A DNA stretch of 64,000 nucleotides from Hofstenia miamia (Eukaryota; Xenacoelomorpha; Acoela; Hofsteniidae), in the NCBI GenBank assembly GCA_900660155.1, contig CABFPE010000420.1, positions 250,385-314,384 on the forward strand. The letters run 5' to 3'. The notes under the pieces were generated by a model. That model had not been told where the DNA came from and searched no databases. It was given only the letters and a program-made list of their open reading frames with translations. A program made the translations under genes and the position numbers. The first letter of the stretch is position 1; every line of letters begins with the position of its first letter. Shown here piece by piece: positions 37,942 through 50,847 of this stretch.

Positions 37942-37956
37942 CCCCCCCCCCCCCCC
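37942..37956. repeat. Poly-C run (15 bases)
   Basis: Fifteen C in a row, length uncertain in any short-read assembly. Confidence 0.9.
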
Positions 37957-40517
37957 AAAGCAGGCTATTTTCAGTGCGGGGTTGAGTGAGAGCTTGTGTG
38001 TCTTGAAGGAGTATCATAGCATAAAGATCATTCCAGTAGAGAATATCTGAATATTGAGAGTAATGGGTAGCATAGCATAGCAATTTGATTCAACTTCCAT
38101 TGTAAACCATTTAGTGAACACAAAAATTTAGGAATAGTAAAGTTATCCAATATTGGGAGTAGTTTCTCAGGGTATTGTATAAATGTAAACCTATGAGTGC
38201 AATGAGTAGCCCCATATATGCATCTATATCTGAGGCATGTGCTTCTTCTTCCTTTATGGGTGTATCAGGGTAAAAGAATTTGAAAAACAAAAAGAGATTA
38301 TTGTGAGACTTGATCTTTTAGAAATATATTGAGATGTTCTCCATGAATAGTTATTCATTCATAGCATTGGGATCTTTAACTTTGCTCACATCATAATTAT
38401 AATTTCAACACATTTTGTGCCATCCTAATATTTAAGTTTCTGTTGTATTATGTTAGTCCATAACAGATCATTCATGCCTGAGAATAAGATTATTGTATTG
38501 CTAGGTAGTTTAGACAATGCTGTTTTAATGTAATTGAGTTGTTCTGCAATGGGTTTACTGTTTCAGAAAATATGTTCTAAGGGAATTTTGCCATTGACAT
38601 ATAGCCAGGATGCATCATCTTCTCTTATGAGCTTTTGGCAATTTTGTTTAAATGTGACAAGGTTTAGTATTTTCACAAGAACACCAAGACAGTTGTTATA
38701 TTGGTTGGTTGTCTTCTTTTAGTGGTATATGAATGTGACATGTTTTTCTATAATTAGAGCACCATGCTGGCTGGATAACAGCAGTATGTATGCATTCATG
38801 ATTTTCTGATTTGATTGCCTCCTCAATTGTGATATTGTTGGTATGAGTGATATCTAGTTTAACAACTCCTATGGAAATAGTGTAGTTCACCTGTTCATGA
38901 ACTATGTGATTCCATAGGGAGTCTGAGCAGTAGGTATCATGGAATCATTCAATATGTGTGTCAAAGATAACAAACTTAGCTGAGGTGCACTCAATGTCCA
39001 TAGCAATTTGAGAATGAGGTTTAAGTAGTAGAGCAAGTTCTGGCTTTTTCAAAGCTTTAGTGAAGCAGGCTTTCATATATGAGATGCTGTCTGTTTCCTT
39101 GTATGGTAGAAATTGACAGTTGCATCAGCTGAGGTAGCTTTTGTAGCATGTACTAAATATGTTGCAGCTTCGTTCCAGATCCATTCATGTTTGGATGGTG
39201 TAATGTCAACTCTCTAATTTTTTGATTTATTTTCTTCAATTGTAAGTTGATGTTGAGGTGTTAGGAGTGGCTTTGTAGACAGGATATTGGCTTTGTTGAT
39301 TCGCAATTGCTGTGGAGAATGTGTTGATTGCTTGATTATTTTGATTGGTTTTTTGTTATTTACATCCTTTCTATATTTTAATGTAGTTGTTAGTGTGTTG
39401 TAGGAGTACTCAGGATAGTTTCAGTTGTAATCATTGAATAGGAGTTTATTTTTAATTATTAAGAGGCCCTTTTGAGCTTTACTGATGTAATCAAGCATCA
39501 AATGCTGTTGGTGACAAATGAAATAAGATGTAGACAGTGGAGCATTGGTGTTGGTTAGTAAATGTAACTTAGAGTCACAAGTTGCTCCCCACATTTACTT
39601 TCTGCAAGTGTTGTTTATTATGTGGATGTCTTGTGTGGTGATAGCCAATTTGTTGTGGATTATAGTAGTGGGTAATGAGCTGAAAGGCTTTTGTTTTTTT
39701 ACCTGGTGGTGATATTGGCATGGAGGTTCCATATAAAAGCCAATTCTTTAATTTTGAACAGATTTTGTGGCATTTGCAGTTGCAGATTTTGTCACAGGTT
39801 TTGTGTGATATAGGGAATTGTAATTTAGCATCTTCAGTTAGGTAGATGGCTATTAACAAGAGTGCTGATTTTGCATTTACATCTGGAGCTCTTGCTTCCT
39901 CAAAGAAGTCTGTTCAGAAATCTGTGTAATCTTGTAGGTTAAAGCTTTGCTGGACACAATTTAATATTTGTTTGGCTGAATAGTATTAGGAGCTGGATGG
40001 GGATGTCAATGTCTATAATTATAGCACATATTTACATTTGCATTTCTGTAAGTTGAAGAACTCTTATTGTGACCAAGCAAAAAAAGGTATATGTGACATC
40101 ATCCATAAAATAGTTAAATGTCAATTATTTATAAATATTAAATTCATATCAATTAAGAAATTCTAACAAACAAAATGAATCTGTTAACTGTTTGATGAAT
40201 AGTCAATGATGAAAAGAGTTTAGTTCTGTCATGGTTCACATTTGAAGTTATATTTGAATAAGCCTGATTTGTCTACTTGGAAAAGCACCTAAACTTATGA
40301 CAAAAACAGAAGTGAAAAAAACAAATAAGTAAAAAGTACTGGCAAGTCAGTTATTAAAAAGCTTCTAATTAATTAAGATTATATTAGTTACTTTAACATC
40401 TTAAATTGATTTGCTGGAATCAAATAGTTTACTTTTAGCTATTCCTAAATTTTTCAGTATTCAACTGATTAAAAGATAAAAAAATTCAATTTTACATTTT
40501 ATCTGATACTTATACTT
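37957..40517 (-). mobile_element. Decayed coding-like DNA, minus strand, probably retroelement-derived
   Basis: Minus-strand stretches at 38696-38890 and 39575-39859 keep protein-like composition, including a Cys/His-rich piece (CDKICNCKCHKICSK), but I can name no domain. They lie downstream of the gag remnant on the same strand, where further retroelement coding would be expected. Many breaks. Assignment to the same element is inference. Confidence 0.35.
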
Positions 40518-41804
40518 TCACTTAATTTTTTCTGGTTTTGTTTCATTAAAGGTTTTATTTGGGATGCTTGGTTTGAGGTTGTTCATCCATGCTGGTCCAT
40601 CTCTGTGCCATGTGGCTTTTTTGTATATTTGTGCATTATTTTCAATGATTGCTTGTATGTTGACCACCATTCTAATCATGCTTTCAAGCTTGTGGTCTAC
40701 ATTGCATTTAATCTCAAACTGTGTCCTAATGCTTTTGGGCATCCCTTTGCAGATATGTGAGAACAGATCATATTTAGAATATCTATTTTCTCTCAAACTC
40801 AGCATTAGCAGTTGTTCAACTTGTTGAATGTAGTTTCAAATGTCATTGGTTTTCTTCATTTTCATCACATTTAGGATAATTTGGTACTGATTTTGAAAAC
40901 TTTCATTTTCATAGTAGTTTATAAAATCTCCAATCAGTAGTTTGTAATTCCTTTTTGTTTCTGTGTCCAAAAGCAGATAGTGCTGAGAAGCTGCACCTGT
41001 TAAATATAAAGGGAGTCTTGCTGCTGCTGCTGAATGCTGGCTCAATTTGCACTCTGCCATTGTTAATTCAAACATTTGTAACCATTCAGCAAATGTCAGG
41101 TTGTAAACATCTGCCATTCCATTAAATTTAGGTAGTGTTGCCTTACAAGATATCATATTGTTAGTTGTCAGTTGTGGTAAAATTGAACTTTCATACTTGG
41201 GTTTCTTGTGGTTTTTTACTCTGTCTCCCTCCTGTATTTGAATTGTCACTGCCTTTGTGATTTCATTAATAATTTTTTGTTTCTCAGCATCTGAATCTTC
41301 ATCAGATTCCTCATATGTCACCTCTTTGGGAGCCAGTATGTGCAATGCCTGCAACTCACTCTCTTTCCTTGAGTGAAATTCTATTTTGTGGGTTTGCATG
41401 TTACTTCTGTTGTCTTCTTCTGTCAACTGTAGTAATCTTAGTTTGTCTTTCAGTTGCTCCAATTCTCCTGCTTGTAGATCATTATCCTCTATTAACTGTC
41501 TGCTTGTCCTTTCCAGTTCCTGATTTTTTTCTTGCCATTGTTGATTCTGTTCTAAGAATCTTTTGTTGGACTCTGATAATTGGTGCATAAGGAGTTTGAT
41601 CTCATTTTGAAATAACTTGCTTTGTTTGTCTAACTGCATCTCCATGTTTAATCTAATTTTGCTCAATATGGTTTCATTTTGTCTTTCCATCTCTTTAAAT
41701 TTGATGGTTAGTTGTTCTATTTCATGTTTTAGGAGTGCTTCATTTTCTTGGCTCTTCCTCAGCATATCAATTATGTCTGGTAGGTTTGTTTCTGAGGGAT
41801 TCAT
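40518..41804 (-). mobile_element. Gag remnant of an LTR retroelement (Ty3/gypsy-type), minus strand
   Basis: A 322-codon frame starts at 41804. It has a long N-terminal coiled coil (about residues 10-150, heptad-rich with many Q, E, K and L), an acidic linker with YEESDEDSDAE, then a gag-like core with LPKFNGMADVYNLTFAEWLQ. A further frame (40518-40805) continues the gag-type sequence. It looks fairly well kept, with about one break between the two frames. The LTR at 42977-44119 lies upstream in the right orientation with an intervening leader, so both probably belong to one element. Confidence 0.65.
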
Positions 41805-41865
41805 CTCTGGGGGTTAATTAATAGGTTGCAATTCCATGTCAGAGGCTGAGTTTTCACCAAAGTAT

Positions 41866-42671
41866 CCCAGATAACAATTTTGGTTGTTTTTACATTGTTT
41901 ATAGTTGTTTCATACTTTTGGTTGTCGCAGCAACCATTAACATCCTAATAACAACTTTAGTAAAAAATAATCAGTGAGCAGATATTTGCAAATAAAACTC
42001 ATTTTTTTAGTTTTATTACTTGATCCTTTTATAAAAAAAAAGATTTGCAAAACCTTTTTTGAAATTTTTAATTTGCAAAAAATTATAATATACTAGATAT
42101 GTGAATTTTCAAAATAATTTATTCATGAATATTTGGACACCTTGATATTGACAGTTAAATAGCATAAGTTATAATTGAGCTGAAGAGATTTTTCACTACT
42201 TAAGAAAGTACTCTTACAACATTGTGCTTAATTTTGGAGTTTTAAATTTTTGTTAAATTTGGCAGATTTTTATGCTCATTGTTATCATTTATATACAAGA
42301 CATTCATTTAAATCTTTAACAAATGTTTGTATTGAATATGCTTGACAGTATCTCAAAGATAATGGTCTGTCCTTTGTTGGCTTGTGTTTGTTTAAATGCA
42401 ATGTTTAAGCAGCTTAGTAATATAAAATTTATTTTACATATAAAAGTAATACTAAAACAATCATGTGACAACATAAAACAATGTTGTTACAACCTCAAAA
42501 TGTTGCTGTTTCATTCATAAAAAACAACCAAAAAGCAACCTAATGTGACATTGTTGAAGCAACATTGTTTTGACCAATGAAATGGTACCATTTCAACGTT
42601 AAAACAATGTTGTTTTTGACACATAAAACAATTAAAAACAATGTTGTTTAGCCCTTAAATTGTTATCTGGG
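41866..42671. mobile_element. Non-autonomous DNA element with CCCAGATAACAATTT terminal inverted repeats (806 bp)
   Basis: The left end reads CCCAGATAACAATTT and the right end AAATTGTTATCTGGG, a perfect 15-bp inverted repeat extending to 17 if the flanking AT is counted (41864-42673). The interior is non-coding and, towards the right end, packed with variants of the near-palindrome AACAATGTTGTTTT, typical of transposase-binding subterminal repeats. The flanks (agt / ggt) show no unambiguous target duplication, though AT at both ends could be one. It is inserted in the leader between an LTR and gag, so it is younger than that retroelement. Superfamily not assigned. Confidence 0.8.
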
Positions 42672-42976
42672 ATGGTAATGATCATATCATTCTGGGGGTT
42701 AATGCCTTGGTTGCAGTTTTCTTTGCACTGCCTTTCTTAACTTTTGTCATATTTTCTTTCTGCTTTGTAGTGGTCCTCCTTCTTGATCACAATTCCAGGA
42801 TCCTGTTGAGGTGCTTTGGTTTGGTGTTGAGTAATTCTCTCTGTTGACTAGTGTGTTTTTCATGTAGCTGTTTGTTGCTTACTTCCACTTTCACTTATAG
42901 ATTTTGTCGTAGTATGCAGGTAGTTTCACTGAATGTTTCTTTTGAGAGTTGCTATTCTTGGTTGTCATGGTTGCCA
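42672..42976 (-). mobile_element. Leader of the gag-bearing retroelement fossil, with primer site
   Basis: Between the LTR at 42977 and the 806-bp inverted-repeat element. On the minus strand TGGCAACCATGACAACCA (complement of 42959-42976) lies at the primer-binding position. About 57 bp after it are shared with the leader stub at 26074-26130. Confidence 0.6.
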
Positions 42977-44119
42977 TGTAACATCCTCTACCAGGCATCA
43001 TTACTATTTATCTTTTGTTACTGCATAACACTAGTTGTAGTTTTATGGGTAGGGATTTACTTAATTAAATACTGCTTCAGCTTTTGTTTCTATTAACACA
43101 ATATAACTAGATTTAACTGTTCACTATTTAAGTGATGAAGCCATGCAGCAATTTCTCTAATGATTGATAATGGGCATCCGCCCAAAGCTGATCTCCACAT
43201 CCAGTTTCACTAATCCTTCAATGTTCAACTTGGTTGAGTTCCACATCTCAGCTCATTGATACAATTTATGTGTACCTTATTCTAGCTCATACTCAAGACA
43301 TGACACAAATTGACTTAAACTCTATTTTGTAAAAGTGTTTCAGTGGTTCACAACCTGACTTGTTACTAGCTGCTTAATTAATATTACATGTAGCCATTAC
43401 TGAAATTTATTGGCTTTAATAAATGCATTAGTATTGAGCAGCTTCCTAACCTACATTTATAAATTAATACATGTTCAGTCACTTTATTGGTCATTTATGG
43501 GTCACTAATTTGGATCTAAAATGATATTAATATATTCCCTAGGTTTGGTTATCCAACCATTTGTTCAAAGTTAATTATTTTAATGCATGAATTAGATTAT
43601 CACTAGTTGACTAATCAAGAGAAAAACTCCTACACCTAACCTATGTGCACTTTCATGATCTGGCTCAGAGACCCTTGAATCATCCTCTATGATGGATCCA
43701 GACCACTACTAAACACCACTCAATTAGCTCAACATTGTACTAAATAATCAAATTGTTATAGTAGAACAAAATAAGAATTCCAAATAAAATTCTTTATCAA
43801 TTGCTTACAATGTTTAGTTTCTATTTATAGTAAATCTAGAAAAGTACCTGTTGATTCAAATTTAAACTTTTTGTCTGCCAAGATGGCGTCTAAAAATAAT
43901 GGAAGCAATTTTGCCCCCTTGTTTTGACAAAAGTATTATTATTGACCAATACTAATTTCTTATTTTTGACACATATTGTTTCTTGGTTGCATAATACAAA
44001 TAAATCTAAATTAATCTAATTGATCTAAATACAATATTTTTAATCATCATTCCTTTGATCTTATTCTCAACTTCACTTGACATTTGAAGTTTTTTCGATT
44101 TTATTTGGATGATGCTACA
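42977..44119 (-). mobile_element. LTR-B copy, minus orientation, probable 5' LTR of the gag fossil
   Basis: A 1143-bp copy, on the plus strand running from TGTAACATCCTCTACCAGGC to GATGATGCTACA. The primer-site position on its low-coordinate side makes it a 5' LTR for the minus-strand gag at 40518-41804. It is visibly similar to the LTR at 26139-27236 and more distant from those at 47630 and 49691, so at least two LTR-B subfamilies exist here. Confidence 0.7.
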
Positions 44120-46231
44120 TAATTACTTTTGTACAAGTATTATGTTGCACCATTGCACTTTGCTTGGTTATACAACTAGTATCAAGCTTTATTTACACTA
44201 TTATATTTTATCTTTGTTATTTCAACTATGATAGATGCAGGCTTAAGTAAGTTTGATGATTGGGATTAATAAGGATTTCAGCATAATTCTTTGTCATGAC
44301 AAATGTTACTAGGTTAAATTTAAAGAGTTTTTATTTCTTGCACTATCAGCATTCTTTACATACATTAGTAAGAATGTATGCAAACACTAAGTCAGAATAT
44401 TTATATGTAGCTGTGATCATTCCCAGTGAATGCCCAGTTTTATTAAATGTTAGGATTTTTTATTCATTTTTCACTCTTTCACTAAATGAGTAAATTCAAG
44501 CTTTTACTTAAACTGCTATTTCATTTCAGTTCGAATAGTAAATGCTCATTTATTAAGTACAAAACTGTTATTTTCAGATGTCATCAATCCTGGCAAAGAG
44601 ACTGTTTAAAATCTTTGATTCTTAATAGCCATAGTGTAAAATCCCATACTATCAACATGTTGCACTTAATTCATCCTAAGTGACTATCATTGACAGTGCT
44701 CATTTCAATGAGCCATGTATATCAGCAATATTATGATAATAAACTGTTACTGCACAATCAAATACAATTAAATATCATTTATAATTCTCATGCTGTGCAA
44801 ATGCCTGACTGCATCTGTTTAGGTTTACATGTCAACCTCACAAAGGTGTTGCTAACTTAAACATCATCTTGTTGATGCAGTGCAGACTACAACAAATTAA
44901 TGGACTACATTACATTTGCACAGGGCAATATTCTGTTGTTATTAGAAGAACCCATTTTTGCTACAAGGTTTAACTGATCATACATTTACCATAACATTTA
45001 CTGTGATGTCAAGAGATAAACAATGTGCAATACAATGTTAATGCAGTCAATCTTAATTTAACATGTAATTAAAAGTTCATAGGTAATATGAATGCATTCC
45101 TCCTTCTTCAACATTAATGTTACAGGCATCTTTGAGGTTGCAACACAATTAATCATTACTTAATCAGTCATCAATAATGTCCATAAGTGTAAAATCAGTT
45201 TCACTTGTCAAACAAACTCATAATTATAGCAAAACCACATATCAAATAATAGATTGTTTGCTCACAGAGAGAGAGTAGAGTGAAACAATTAGTCATCATA
45301 AATTTATTGTTATTTCCATTTTTATTTGAGATTACACCATCTAATTTAACCAGTGAATTACCACAACAATTGTGAAGAAAGAATTTGTCTGATTATGAAC
45401 ATTTAAAATACTTACAGATTAATAATGTATTCAAGAAAAGAATTATTGATACTAATGAATATTCTATCATGGTTTCTCTCAATAATTTCTACAGGTGTAC
45501 TAAAATCACTTTACTTTTTTGGTTGATCAGACAATCACCATAATATTCAAATTAATCTTTTCATTTCTTTTGATCAAAAAGTCAAGCAATTAACTTTTCA
45601 GAAAAATTCTTTTTGCTGCAATATATTTTTTGTGACCTGTTTAACAACAAAATTGATAATAACATTTCTAAGTAAAATTCCTTAGAGAAAATTTAAATTA
45701 ACATTTCTTATTTACACTTGATCAGAACAGGTGCATTTCCATTTGACCTTTTGATCAGAAGGTGAGGCTGACAAGAATGCCTTTAAGCTTGCATTCTGTC
45801 ACAATAGAGCAACAATAATTATCCTAAAGTACATTACAAAGGTATTGTCTAATATATTTATCATCCTATATTATTTAGTACAAACCATCATAAAACTAAT
45901 TATTGAATAGCAAGTGTAACATAGTTAAGTAAATATAATAAACTAACATTGTTGAGTAGCACAAATTCAAATTATGATGAGATTATGTAAAAATAAATCC
46001 ACAACCACAAACTTGTGATAGGGTTCTCAATCTGCTTCCTCTTTTCTTATAGCTGCCATCTTCATGAAGCAATGCCTTGTCACAGACGAAATTGACAAAA
46101 TGTAAATAGATAGATTTGGCTAGAATAGACAAAGTAAGTCTAGAACAGAGTCATGAAAATCTTAATGTTAACAATCCTATTTTATGCATTTTGGTTAATC
46201 AATGCTCCTTCATTTAGCCTCCTGAAAATAT
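44120..46231. other. CpG-poor AT-rich DNA, nothing recognised
   Basis: About 2.1 kb of AT-rich, CpG-poor DNA. The short frames at 44296-44683 have no recognisable motif and no element ends were found. Confidence 0.5.
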
Positions 46232-46713
46232 TGTAGCATAATTCAAAACTAATGAAGCTGATATAAAAAACAGTCAGTCAAAAAAAATTAAGATTGAAAT
46301 GGAATTTGATTAAAAATAAATTATAAATTAATTATCATCTTAAAATACTTTTGTATAATGCAAATAAGAAATTATTAGTGAAAAGATTAACAATTAGTAT
46401 TTGTTGATTCAACTAATTTGGCAAGATGATAGGGGCAAATTTGCTTCCACTATTTTTACCAATCTTGACAGACAAACATTTGAAATTCAAAATCAACAGG
46501 TACTTTTTGAACTCAGATATAAATAGAGCAAATCTATTGTACCATTTTTGAAGAAAATTCTTTGGAATTCTTATCTTTGGATTATTACAGTTTGATTATT
46601 AATTAAAATGTTCAGTTAAATTGTTAGTGTTCAATAGTGGTGAGGATCCCACAATGGGAATAATTCTTGGTTCCTTGTTCCAAACCACAAACTTACACTT
46701 AGGTTAGGTATAT

Positions 46714-47599
46714 TGTAGAATTGGTGGGGTGATTCTAGTGAACAAGAAGAGAATACAGTTCAAACTATCTCTATGTTACAAATGCTTTGTTCTTAATATA
46801 CAATACTATTTACAATATTTACAAATATGATAGCAACTAGTCACCAACACAAAAAGTGCAAGATCTGGACAATAAATTATAACAACTACCAGTCAATGCT
46901 ACATGCTGCTCCAGACCAAACTCTGTGATTTTTTGTTGTGTGCCCAATGGATGAGGATTTGGCCCAAAAGGATCCATTCAACAGCTCTTTGCTCAAACAT
47001 GCAAAAACTAAGGCATAGACTCAGCTGACTCCTATCAATTGGGGTTACTCTTGAGGAGAGGCATTGGATTTAGCAAACAAAACCAGTTCCATCACCAATT
47101 GTGGCCAGTGATAACTGAGAACAACAGATAAAAATCATCTTTTGGCATTTCAGCATCATTCAACACCTCCTTGCTCAAACATGCAAAAACTGAGGTTGAC
47201 TCCTATTAATTGGGTTAATCTTTTGGAGAGGCATCAGAATGTTCTGCATCACATCAAGGTCGCCATGTAGAATCAGTGGGGGTGATTCTAGCAAACAAGA
47301 AGAGAATACAGTTCAAACTATCCCTATTTTACAAAAGCTTTGTTCTTTATATACAATACTATTTACAATATTTACAAATATGACAACAACCAGTCACCAA
47401 CACAAAAAGCACAAGGTCTGACCAATAAATATTAACAACTACCAGCCAATGCTACATGCTGCTTCAGGCCAGACTCCATGATTTTTTGTTGTGTGCCCAA
47501 TGGATGAGGATCTGGCCCAAAAGGATCCATTCAACAGCTCTTTGCTCAAACATGTGAGGTCTGGCCAATAAATAATAACAACTACCAGCCAATGCTACA
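46714..47599 (-). mobile_element. TRIM-like miniature LTR element (886 bp)
   Basis: Begins TGTAGAATTGGTGGGG and ends CCAATGCTACA, flanked by ATAT (46710-46713 and 47600-47603). A direct repeat of about 290 bp occurs at 46714-47006 and 47265-47557, as two terminal repeats would. Between them GGTCGCCA (to 47264) is the complement of a TGGCGACC primer site directly beside the second repeat, which fixes minus orientation. The interior is only about 260 bp and has no coding capacity; it holds a further short duplication (TTGCTCAAACATGCAAAAAC twice). LTR size, primer site, tiny interior and target duplication are those of a terminal-repeat retrotransposon in miniature. It appears structurally whole. 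Confidence 0.75.
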
Positions 47600-47629
47600 A
47601 TATGATTAGGATTTTTTACTTCCATTTAG

Positions 47630-48784
47630 TGTAGCATCTGCTACTGAGTGTCAACCTAGATTAAATCATTCTTTTAAATTATTGTTCTTCATTGTAAGTG
47701 GGTAGGGATGTATGTATGTTAACTCTTTACTCTGATACTGTATATGTTTAGTTAATCTTCACTTAATTAAAGTAACTGGATACTATTTAGGTACACTGCC
47801 ATCGTAGTTCTGCTCCATGATATAGCTATGGCCTCTGGCCCACTCTGATCTCTGAATTTCTTCACCTGTTTTTCCATTGCTGATTAAGTTGTTCCAAGCC
47901 TCAGCTCAATGATGTTTTTATGTGTTCCCTATCCTAACTCAGTGCAGTTCTCAATGCTATTGGTAACTGACTTAAACTCAATTTGTAATGTGTATTTATG
48001 TTTCTTTGCAACCTTGCAATGTCACTAGCTACTTAATAATTTATACTTTAGCCATTACTAAAAAACTATTGGCTTTAAATAATTTAATAAAAATAAGTTA
48101 CATAATAACTTGCAGCTTCCTACCTTACATTTAAATAACAATAATACATGCTCAGTCTATTTATCAGTCTATTATAGGTCACCTAAGTCTATAAGATAAA
48201 ATATGTATAACCTACATTAGGCTATCCAGCCCTTTTACTAATATCCATTATTAGATACATTTAAACAAAAGAATTGGTAGCCAGATAAACAGAGAAAAAC
48301 TCCTAGTCATATACCTAACATAAATGCAGGTTCATGGTTTGGATCAAGGACCCTCAAGTCACTCCTGATATGTGCCCAAACCACTACTACTGCATTTACT
48401 GTTTAACTTGACATTCTGTATAAATAAGCAAACTGATATAAAATCTAAAGATAAGATTTCAAAGAATTTACTTCAACAATTTCCAAAATGATTTCTCACA
48501 TATTTATAGTTAACTTCCAAAAAGTACCTGTCATTCAAAATTCAAATTTATATCGTCTGCCAAAAATGGCTAAAAATAATCAAAGTGAATTCGTCCCCTT
48601 CATTTGGTCAAATTCGACGACAAGTACTAATTTGCTATCTTAATACTTAGTTGCATTTACAAAGATAATCTGATAATTAAACTTAAATTGTTTTTTAATC
48701 AATAATAATCATTAGATCTTAGTTTTGACTAATAATCTGATTTTCTTTCCTCTTTAGCAGCATTATGCTTTGGATTATGCTACA
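47630..48784 (-). mobile_element. Solo LTR-B inserted in another LTR-B (1155 bp)
   Basis: Runs from TGTAGCATCTGCTACTGAG to TTTGGATTATGCTACA and is flanked by TTAG on both sides (47626-47629 and 48785-48788). It lies in opposite orientation to the LTR it interrupts. There is no primer site or internal DNA, so it is a solo LTR. It closely resembles the copy at 49691. Confidence 0.85.
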
Positions 48785-49448
48785 TTAGCTAACTATTGAT
48801 CCCTGCTTACATGTATGAACAATACTGAATTCAATATAAGGCTGGTAAACCAAATATAGGTTTTTGTAGTTATATTTAACTAGATCCAAATTCATTACTA
48901 TAACTTGACCAATAATGTGACCTTGTATGTATCAGTTATTACATGTAAGTTAAGAAGCTGCTATTTATTTATCTTATTTAAATAAAGCCAGAATATTTTG
49001 GTAATGGCTAATCATGTATTTATTTAAACAAGCAACTATTAACAATGAAGGTTGCAAGTATATAGTACACTTTACAAAATTGAGGCTAAGTTGAATTGGA
49101 TTGTGCCTTAAGTAAGCACTGAGCTAGGATAGGGCACACATAAGTTGCTTCCCTGATCTGAGTGTTAGAAAAAAATTCAATGTAAACAGAAAGAAGTGGT
49201 TGTTACTTGATTTGGAGATCAGCTTCAGGCAGAGGGCCACCCACCAACAGCTGGCAAAGATGCTGCAAAGCTTTCTTACTTAAATAGTGCTTGTTATATC
49301 ATCCATTAATTATAATTATTGAAGTTTAATAATTTGAAATCTATGCTGTTTAAGAACAGTACATCTCTGCCTGCTAGCATAGCATAACAATTATATTGTA
49401 ATAATGGAGAAATTGGATATCAAAGCCTTGTAGAAGATGCTACAATAT

Positions 49449-49686
49449 AACTGAGCACCATTAGCATATAAGGTTCAAGGGGGATTAGAAGCCATTATAT
49501 TACAACCTTTCTGTAGCCCTTGACCTGATGAAGAAACTTTATAAAATTCATATTTCAATTCTGTTTTGTAATTAATTAATAAATTTTAAAGTATTACAGA
49601 AATGATCTTATTTACACAACACAAAACATATCACAAATTAAGTAAGTAGGGTTAGGTATAATGTAAATGAAATTCTAAGTTTAGAA
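49449..49686. other. Short AT-rich spacer between solo LTRs
   Basis: CpG-poor DNA between two LTR insertions. Nothing recognised. Confidence 0.6.
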
Positions 49687-49690
49687 ATAA

Positions 49691-50817
49691 TGTAGCATCT
49701 GCTACCAAGCATTAACATAGGTTAAATGATTCTTTCAAATTATTGTTCCTTATTCTACTCAGGTAGGGATCTATGCATATTAGCTATTTATTGTATGCAT
49801 TCCTGTTAATCTTCACTGAACTGGAATAACTGAATACTGTTTAGGTACTCTGCCATCATAGCTCTACTCTGTGATTGGTGTGTATGTGGCCTCCAGCTGA
49901 CTCTGATCTCTGCATCACCTCACTTGTGTTTCCATTGCTGAATTAAGTAGCTCTGAACCTCAACTCAATGAAGTTCATATGTGTTCCCTATCCTAACTCA
50001 GTGTAGTTCTCAATGCTAATTGTAACTGACTTAAACTCAATTTGTATTGTGTATGTAATTCACTTTGCAACCTTGCAATGTCACTAGCTGCTTGATAATT
50101 GCTACTTCAGCCATTACTAAAAAACTATTGACTTTAGATAAGTTAATACAATTAAGTTACATAACAACTTGCAGCTTCCTACCTTACATTTAATTAACAT
50201 AATACATGCTCAGTCTCTTTATCAGTCTATTATGGGTTGCTTAAGTCTATCAGATAATATATATATATAACTTACAGTAGGCTATCCAGCCCTTTTGCTG
50301 ATGTTAATTATTAGTTACATGTAAATGATCAAATCAATAGCCAGCTAAACAGAGAAAAACTCCTATTTGTATACCTAACATAAATGCAGATTCATGGTTT
50401 GGATCAAGGACCCTCAAGTTGCTCCTGATATGTGCCCAAACCACTACTACTGATTTTACTTTTTAGCTTGACATTTTGTATAAATAAGCAAACTGATATA
50501 AAATCTAAAGATAAGATTTCAAAGAATTTACTTCAACAATTTCCAAAATGATTTCTCACATATTTATAGTTAACTTTCAAAAAGTTAACTTTCAAAATGG
50601 TTAAAAATATTGGAAGCAAATTTGCTCCCTTCATTTGTTCAAAATTCGACAACAAGTAATAATTTGCTATGTTATTACTTGGTTGAATTTACAAACATAA
50701 TCTGATAATTAAACTTAAATTGTTTTTCTAATTAATAATCATAATTTGATCTTAGTTTCAACTAGTCATCTGATCTTCTTTCTTCATTAGCAGCATTATG
50801 CTTTGGATTATGCTACA
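49691..50817 (-). mobile_element. Solo LTR-B (1127 bp)
   Basis: Runs from TGTAGCATCTGCTACCAAGC to TTTGGATTATGCTACA, flanked by ATAA (49687-49690 and 50818-50821). Same orientation and subfamily as the copy at 47630. The independent target duplications show they are two separate solo LTRs, not the two ends of one element. Confidence 0.85.
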
Positions 50818-50847
50818 ATAACAAGTTAACTCATTAAAATCTACTAC

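Larger units (their letters stand above)
46232..49444 (+). mobile_element. Solo LTR-B (plus orientation) interrupted by two nested insertions
   Basis: The outer LTR is present in three pieces, 46232-46713, 47604-47629 and 48789-49444, together about 1.16 kb, the normal LTR-B length. It starts TGTAGCATAATTCAAAAC and ends GAAGATGCTACA. ATAT flanks the whole (46228-46231 and 49445-49448), so it is a solo LTR with its 4-bp target duplication. A small LTR element and then a further solo LTR-B lie inside, each with its own target duplication. This is the oldest insertion of the set. Confidence 0.8.

Noticed and set aside
47630-50817. The LTRs at 47630 and 49691 as the two ends of one element
   Set aside because: Each has its own target duplication (TTAG, ATAA), and the DNA between is the rest of an older LTR plus spacer.
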